A stretch of 9,943 nucleotides of DNA from Dehalococcoidales bacterium (GTDB taxonomy: Bacteria; Chloroflexota; Dehalococcoidia; Dehalococcoidales; UBA5627), in the NCBI GenBank assembly GCA_028706995.1, contig JAQTVR010000031.1, positions 1 to 9,943 of the forward strand. The letters run 5' to 3'. Positions 6,688 to 9,943 of the stretch are shown here, piece after piece. A model generated the notes under the pieces. That model saw only the letters and a list, made by a program, of their open reading frames with translations. It searched no databases and had not been told where the DNA came from. Each line of letters starts with the position of its first letter. Positions within the stretch are counted from its first letter, which is position 1. The position numbers and the translations under genes are program-made.

Positions 6688-7996
6688 CCCTTACCTCCGA
6701 AAAATTAAAAACAAGATTGTCTAAGGTCGCTTCGGATACAGGACGCGGTTCAGCCGGCTGCTCTACAGCGGGGTTATGACAATTAATAATATGTCCCTGA
6801 TAGTTACTGAACAATACTTCTTTTTCAGTTCTGGCGACCACGTAGTTGGGTTGCAGTGTAACCTTGCCTCCGCCCTGAGGCAGGTCGACTGCGAAGTTGG
6901 GGATTGCCAGCCCGGAAGTAAAACCTCTCATACCTTCAATTATCTTAACTCCGGTATCTATAGTAGTGCGCAAGTGGTCTGTTCCCTGTACTTCGTCACA
7001 CTGGAAGAGATAATAGGGACGGACTTTGATATGTAACAAGCCCTGGCACAATTTAGTCTGCTTTTCGACGGTATCGTTGATTCCGCGCAGTAAAACAGAC
7101 TGATTATTTACCGGTACACCGCTGCGAATTATGCGGTCTATGGCGGCAGCCGATTCGGGTGTTATCTCGTTAACATGATTAAAATGCGTGTTCAGCCATA
7201 TCGGCCCGTATTCGGATAGCATATCGCAAAACTCGGTATCGATACGTTGCGGTAAAACTACAGGGAACCTGGTACCGATACGTATTATTTCTACATGATT
7301 TATTTGTCTGAGCCTGGAGATTACGCTCCCGAGTTGTTTCGTAGAAAGCGTCAGGCAATCACCGCCGGAGATAATTACATCCCTGATATTCTTATTCCCG
7401 CGTATGTACCCGATCATTGCTCCTATTTCTTCCGGAGTTCGTATCCAGTCTCCGTTCCTCCATTCACGTTTGCGAGTGCAGTGACGGCACAGCATCGGGC
7501 AAATATCAGTAAGCACCATAAGTACCCTGTCAGGATAGCGGTGAATCAATCCGGGCACTACTGAATCCCTTTTTTCTTCAAGGGGGTCTTCTACGCCGGT
7601 GGTTTGAACGGTTATTTCAAGGATAGAAGGAATCGCCTGCCTGGCAAGAGGGTCTTCAGGATCATTGATATCCATCAGCGATAAATAATAAGGAGTAATA
7701 GATAGCGGATATATTTTTGCTACGGCACTGATTTCTGCATACTTTTTGGCTGATAACAGGACATACTTTGCTAATTGCTCAACTGAAGTGATACGATTGC
7801 GGAACTGCCATTTCCAATCGTTCCAATCGTGGTCTGAGGTAGCCCCAAAAAGACGGTATCTGTTAGAGGCAGGTTTACCCGGGGGCTCCGATTCTTCGCT
7901 ACTACTGGGAGGTTCGTCCTCCGCTTCGCTGCTGTAGCTCTCCAAGAGGGTTTCCATCGAATGACTACTGCATTTTGTTTTTAGGTACGTTTTCAC
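6665..7996 (-). CDS. kamA: Lysine 2,3-aminomutase-type radical SAM/PLP enzyme, zinc-less variant
   Basis: A 443-residue member of the KamA family, which converts L-lysine to beta-lysine using a [4Fe-4S] cluster, SAM and PLP. The cluster motif is C166-x3-C170-x2-C173, followed by R175, which contacts the substrate carboxylate in the clostridial enzyme. SGGD (210-213) is the SAM-region motif and K378 in the GGGK segment is the PLP lysine. D334 (FQCD) and D371 (AVD) correspond to Asp293 and Asp330 of the Clostridium subterminale enzyme, which bind the lysine side-chain amine, so lysine is the likely substrate. From C166 to K378 numbering runs exactly 41 ahead of that enzyme. Residues 1-45 are an extra Ser/Glu/Pro-rich, probably disordered extension. 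The zinc cysteines are gone (T309 at the Cys268 position, none of the C-terminal CxCxxC). The GTG start at 7996 follows an in-frame TAA; AAGGAG lies 14 bases upstream, which is long. ATG at 7957 has no ribosome binding site. First gene of a four-gene overlapping operon. Confidence 0.93.
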   Translation of the reverse strand: MKTYLKTKCSSHSMETLLESYSSEAEDEPPSSSEESEPPGKPASNRYRLFGATSDHDWNDWKWQFRNRITSVEQLAKYVLLSAKKYAEISAVAKIYPLSITPYYLSLMDINDPEDPLARQAIPSILEITVQTTGVEDPLEEKRDSVVPGLIHRYPDRVLMVLTDICPMLCRHCTRKREWRNGDWIRTPEEIGAMIGYIRGNKNIRDVIISGGDCLTLSTKQLGSVISRLRQINHVEIIRIGTRFPVVLPQRIDTEFCDMLSEYGPIWLNTHFNHVNEITPESAAAIDRIIRSGVPVNNQSVLLRGINDTVEKQTKLCQGLLHIKVRPYYLFQCDEVQGTDHLRTTIDTGVKIIEGMRGFTSGLAIPNFAVDLPQGGGKVTLQPNYVVARTEKEVLFSNYQGHIINCHNPAVEQPAEPRPVSEATLDNLVFNFSEVRDADRVIV

Positions 7997-8010
7997 TTAT
8001 TTAGTTATTT

Positions 8011-8016
8011 CTCCTT
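8011..8016 (-). promoter_or_regulatory. Shine-Dalgarno sequence of kamA at unusual distance
   Basis: On the minus strand AAGGAG stands 14 bases before the GTG start, longer than the usual 5-9. All three frames carry a stop between this site and the GTG, so no closer upstream start exists. Weak initiation of the first gene is a possible consequence. Confidence 0.5.
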
Positions 8017-8096
8017 GTTTAAAAGATTTTGTTGTCTATAAATAAATATCTTTAAAATGTAGTCCTGTTTTTTTATTTCATTTATCGTATATATTA

Positions 8097-8125
8097 TATT
8101 CTATCTAAATTATATCTTTTGTCAA
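8097..8125 (-). promoter_or_regulatory. Candidate sigma-70-type promoter for the kamA operon
   Basis: The minus strand carries a perfect TTGACA (8125-8120). With a 17-base spacer the -10 is AGAATA (8102-8097); a better TATAAT at 8098-8093 is 21 bases away. Transcription would begin near 8090, giving a leader of roughly 90 bases before the GTG at 7996. The AT background makes the -10 assignment uncertain. Confidence 0.4.
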
Positions 8126-8221
8126 TATCATCTATTATGTTATTAAAAATATTTTTTAAGTATGTAATAATTGTGTTACTTTTAAAGAATATCCTGATTT
8201 AAATGAGCAATATTTTAGCTG

Positions 8222-8292
8222 TTCGATAAAGATATTGCAAGTGGCAGTTATAGGTAAGAATATAATAAAATACATATATATATTTTATCGAA
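8222..8292. promoter_or_regulatory. Inverted repeat bracketing the aminopeptidase promoter region
   Basis: TTCGATAAA (8222-8230) and TTTATCGAA (8284-8292) are exact inverted copies with 53 bases between them. A TATAAT at 8261-8266 lies between the arms and would start transcription about 50 bases before the ATG at 8323; its -35 is unclear (TTGCAA is 20 bases away). A direct repeat AATACATATA occurs at 8269-8278 and 8291-8300. Paired operator half-sites are possible, unproven. Confidence 0.35.
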
Positions 8293-8322
8293 TACATATA
8301 ATAATTTATTGGAGATGGCTAA

Positions 8323-9444
8323 ATGAATGATTTACGCGTAAACAAGCTGGCGGAATTATTGGTTAAATACTCCGTGTCGGTTAAAAAAGGCGATAAGGTG
8401 ATGATTAAAGGGGAGTATGAAACAGCCCCGCTAGTTTTGGCGGTATACGGTGAAGTAATAAAAGCCGGCGGCCACCCCATCGTTTTTTTAGAACCGGAGG
8501 GAATCAGTGAAATCTTTTTTAAAAATGCATCCGATGAACAGCTTAAATTCATTCATGAGCCTGACAGGATAATAACCAACACCTATGATGTCACCATACG
8601 TCTTGGTGGTGACAGTAACACACGGGATCTAAGTAAGATCGATTCGTCACGCATGGTAATGAGGCACCGGGCTAGGGCGGAACTAATGAAGACCTCTATG
8701 CACCGTTCGGCTGTGGGGGAACTCCGCTGGACATATACTATGTTCCCTACCAATGCCTATGCCCAGGATGCCGAGATGAGCCTTGCGGAATATGAAGATT
8801 TTGTCTACAATGCCTGCCTTCCGGATATGAATGACCCGGTAGGTTACTGGCAGCGTTTCTCCGCAAAACAGGAGAAGATAATCCAGTGGCTAAAAGGCAA
8901 GAAAAGAGTTCACATAAAGGGAATAGAAACCGATATTACTCTGAGTATAGAGGGGCGTCCGTTTATAAATTGTGACGGGCGTTATAACATACCTGACGGC
9001 GAGGTGTTTACCAGCCCTGTAGAAAACAGTGTTAACGGGCATGTCTATTTCTCCTACCCGGCGATCGAAGATGGCAGGGAAGTAACCGGTGTTCGGCTCT
9101 GGTTCGAGAACGGCAAGGTAGTTAAAGCTACTGCTGAGAAGAACGAGGAATTTCTTTTAAAGACACTGGATACGGATATCGGTGCATGCTACCTGGGTGA
9201 ATTCGCTATCGGCACGAGCCCTAATATCAATATATTTACTCGCCAGATACTCTATGATGAGAAAATTAACGGCAGCTTTCACATGGCGCTGGGGGCGGGT
9301 TATCCTGAAAGCGGCAGCAAGAACGAATCGGCTATTCACTGGGACATGATTTGCGATCTCAGAAGCGGTGGTGAAATCCACGTGGATGATGAATTGTTGC
9401 ATAAAAACGGTAAATTCGTTATAGATTTCCAGGGTAAAACATAA
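8323..9444 (+). CDS. M29-family metallo-aminopeptidase (thermophilic aminopeptidase / AmpS type)
   Basis: A 373-residue protein of peptidase family M29, cytoplasmic dinuclear-metal exopeptidases that remove N-terminal residues from peptides. All six ligands expected from the Thermus AmpT structure can be placed: E227 (NIPDGEVFTSP), E293 (LGEFAIGT, 66 residues later as in AmpT), H320 (FHMALGAGYPES), Y327, H339 and D341 (HWDMICD). The N-terminal part has the usual KGDKVMIKGE and GGHPIV segments. It is somewhat shorter than the roughly 400-residue classic members, with a shorter gap between Y327 and H339. The start ATG 8323 has GGAG eight bases upstream (8311-8314). It is transcribed divergently from the kamA operon across a shared AT-rich region, so co-regulation is possible, but a housekeeping role in peptide turnover is equally likely. 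No signal peptide. Confidence 0.9.
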   Translation: MNDLRVNKLAELLVKYSVSVKKGDKVMIKGEYETAPLVLAVYGEVIKAGGHPIVFLEPEGISEIFFKNASDEQLKFIHEPDRIITNTYDVTIRLGGDSNTRDLSKIDSSRMVMRHRARAELMKTSMHRSAVGELRWTYTMFPTNAYAQDAEMSLAEYEDFVYNACLPDMNDPVGYWQRFSAKQEKIIQWLKGKKRVHIKGIETDITLSIEGRPFINCDGRYNIPDGEVFTSPVENSVNGHVYFSYPAIEDGREVTGVRLWFENGKVVKATAEKNEEFLLKTLDTDIGACYLGEFAIGTSPNINIFTRQILYDEKINGSFHMALGAGYPESGSKNESAIHWDMICDLRSGGEIHVDDELLHKNGKFVIDFQGKT

Positions 9445-9530
9445 TCTTTAATATCCTGTCCTGAATTAGCGGGGAGCAGGCAATACCGTATCTTTAAATA
9501 AGAGGAATGCCCGGGCTGTCCGGAAAGATA

Positions 9531-9603
9531 ATTCTGAAGTAGTATAGTGACCGAAGAATCTCGCCTTCGCGATTGGAAAGAAATGCTTTACTATACTCAG
9601 GAT
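9531..9603. other. Structured hairpin element of unknown function between the aminopeptidase gene and thyX
   Basis: AGTATAGT (9541-9548) pairs exactly with ACTATACT (9590-9597), extended inward by G-U and A-U pairs. Beyond a four-base bulge (9537-9540), ATTCTG (9531-9536) pairs with CAGGAT (9598-9603). A small inner stem TCGC/GCGA with loop CTTC lies at 9561-9572. No T-run follows on either strand, so it is not a normal intrinsic terminator, and tRNA landmarks are missing. It may be a small RNA, a 3'-UTR structure or a relic of a short palindromic repeat. Confidence 0.4.
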
Positions 9604-9624
9604 AAAAAATTATAGTTTTAAGAC

Positions 9625-9646
9625 CGCCTGTAAAAAGGCGAATTTT
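9625..9646 (+). terminator. Weak terminator-like stem-loop before thyX
   Basis: CGCCT (9625-9629) pairs with AGGCG (9636-9640) around a six-base loop, followed by AATTTT. The five-base stem is short for an efficient terminator. GGCG (9637-9640) can instead pair with CGCC at 9648-9651, so two exclusive structures are possible. It would end transcription from the aminopeptidase gene. Confidence 0.4.
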
Positions 9647-9658
9647 CCGCCGCATCAA

Positions 9659-9667
9659 TGATATAAT
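9659..9667 (+). promoter_or_regulatory. Extended -10 promoter for thyX
   Basis: TGATATAAT is a perfect extended -10 (TGnTATAAT) located 29 bases before the thyX ATG. Such promoters need no strong -35, and none is visible. Transcription would start near 9674, after the stem-loops. Confidence 0.5.
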
Positions 9668-9696
9668 TATTCAATCATATTAAAGGGGGAAAGGAA

Positions 9697-9943
9697 ATGT
9701 ATAACGGGCTCGAGGTTAAATTACTGGCGGTCACCCCTGATAGTGAGAATTTATTAGAGAAAGCCGGCAGGTTGTGCTATGCCAGTGGGGACAAGCTGGG
9801 GACGAATGAAAACTGGTTGCCGGCACGCATCAAGCAGGGTCATGAAAGCCTGGTGGAACACGCTTCGGCAACCTTCTATATAAAAGCTTCCCGGGCGCTG
9901 ACGCACGAACTGGTACGGCATCGTATTGCCAGTTATTCACAAC
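9697..9943 (+). CDS. thyX: Flavin-dependent thymidylate synthase ThyX, N-terminal part (cut by the window end)
   Basis: The first 82 codons of an open frame beginning MYNGLEVKLLAVTPDSE and running off the end without a stop. ThyX makes dTMP from dUMP using methylene-tetrahydrofolate, FAD and NADPH, replacing ThyA. Visible family features are the early CYASG segment, HESLVEHASATFYIKASRAL, which contributes to FAD and substrate binding, and RHRIASYSQ, the start of the diagnostic RHRxxSxxxxSxR motif whose final part lies beyond the window. The start ATG 9697 is preceded by AGGGGGA (9684-9690), six bases upstream, with a further AAGG close to the start. It has its own extended -10 promoter. The family is usually 210-260 residues, so about a third is present. 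This assignment is secure. Confidence 0.93.
   Translation, partial: MYNGLEVKLLAVTPDSENLLEKAGRLCYASGDKLGTNENWLPARIKQGHESLVEHASATFYIKASRALTHELVRHRIASYSQ

Larger units (their letters stand above)
7997..8322. other. AT-rich divergent intergenic region
   Basis: These 326 bases separate the kamA operon (minus) from the aminopeptidase gene (plus) and are far richer in A and T than either gene. They contain candidate promoters in both directions, one inverted repeat and one direct repeat, listed separately. I see no RNA gene, riboswitch fold or small gene with a ribosome binding site here. Confidence 0.7.

Noticed and set aside
4216..7996. EF-P beta-lysylation system (EpmB with EpmA)
   Set aside because: No lysyl-tRNA-synthetase-like EpmA or EF-P gene is present, and the aminomutase is of the longer KamA type.
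7997..8100. Lysine riboswitch in the kamA leader
   Set aside because: The leader is only about 90 AT-rich bases, lacks the conserved five-helix core and shows only a weak AT hairpin.
9531..9603. tRNA gene, because of its 73-base length and end pairing
   Set aside because: No T-loop GTTC motif, no cloverleaf arms of the right length and no anticodon stem.

Overview
The window opens inside a 23S rRNA gene (+ strand, 5' part missing at the window edge). It continues through a block of five minus-strand protein genes and closes with two plus-strand genes, the second cut by the window end. The organism is a bacterium. The rRNA, the flavin-dependent thymidylate synthase ThyX, the moderate GC genes with very AT-rich spacers, and a 23S gene with no 5S gene behind it together remind me most of Dehalococcoidia-type Chloroflexota. 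That placement is an inference from overall resemblance, not a computed result.

Layout: 1-2472 is 23S rRNA, from about E. coli position 430 to the 3' end, with a complete peptidyl transferase centre and sarcin-ricin loop. A strong, nearly symmetrical hairpin at 2517-2560 can terminate transcription from both sides. From the other side comes a minus-strand gene (2606-3940) for a polytopic GT-C/GT87-like membrane glycosyltransferase. Upstream of it, 3941-4215 is an AT-rich regulatory gap with direct and inverted repeats.

The centre of interest is a tightly overlapping minus-strand operon, read from 7996 down to 4216: a lysine 2,3-aminomutase-type radical SAM enzyme (KamA), two different D-Ala-D-Ala-ligase-like ATP-grasp ligases, and a GNAT acetyltransferase. 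Each junction overlaps by 11 to 23 bases, and each downstream ribosome binding site lies inside the preceding gene. The aminomutase keeps the iron-sulfur cysteines, the PLP lysine and the two aspartates that mark lysine specificity. It has lost every ligand of the structural zinc site and carries a Ser/Glu/Pro-rich N-terminal extension. The simplest reading is a pathway that makes beta-lysine (or a close relative), joins it by amide bonds in two ATP-dependent steps, and acetylates an amine: a small beta-amino-acid peptide or compatible-solute-like metabolite. The product is unknown.

An AT-rich divergent intergenic region (7997-8322) separates this operon from a plus-strand M29-family metallo-aminopeptidase (8323-9444) with all six expected metal ligands. 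After a 252-base spacer containing a structured hairpin and a pair of competing stem-loops, thyX begins at 9697 and runs off the window.
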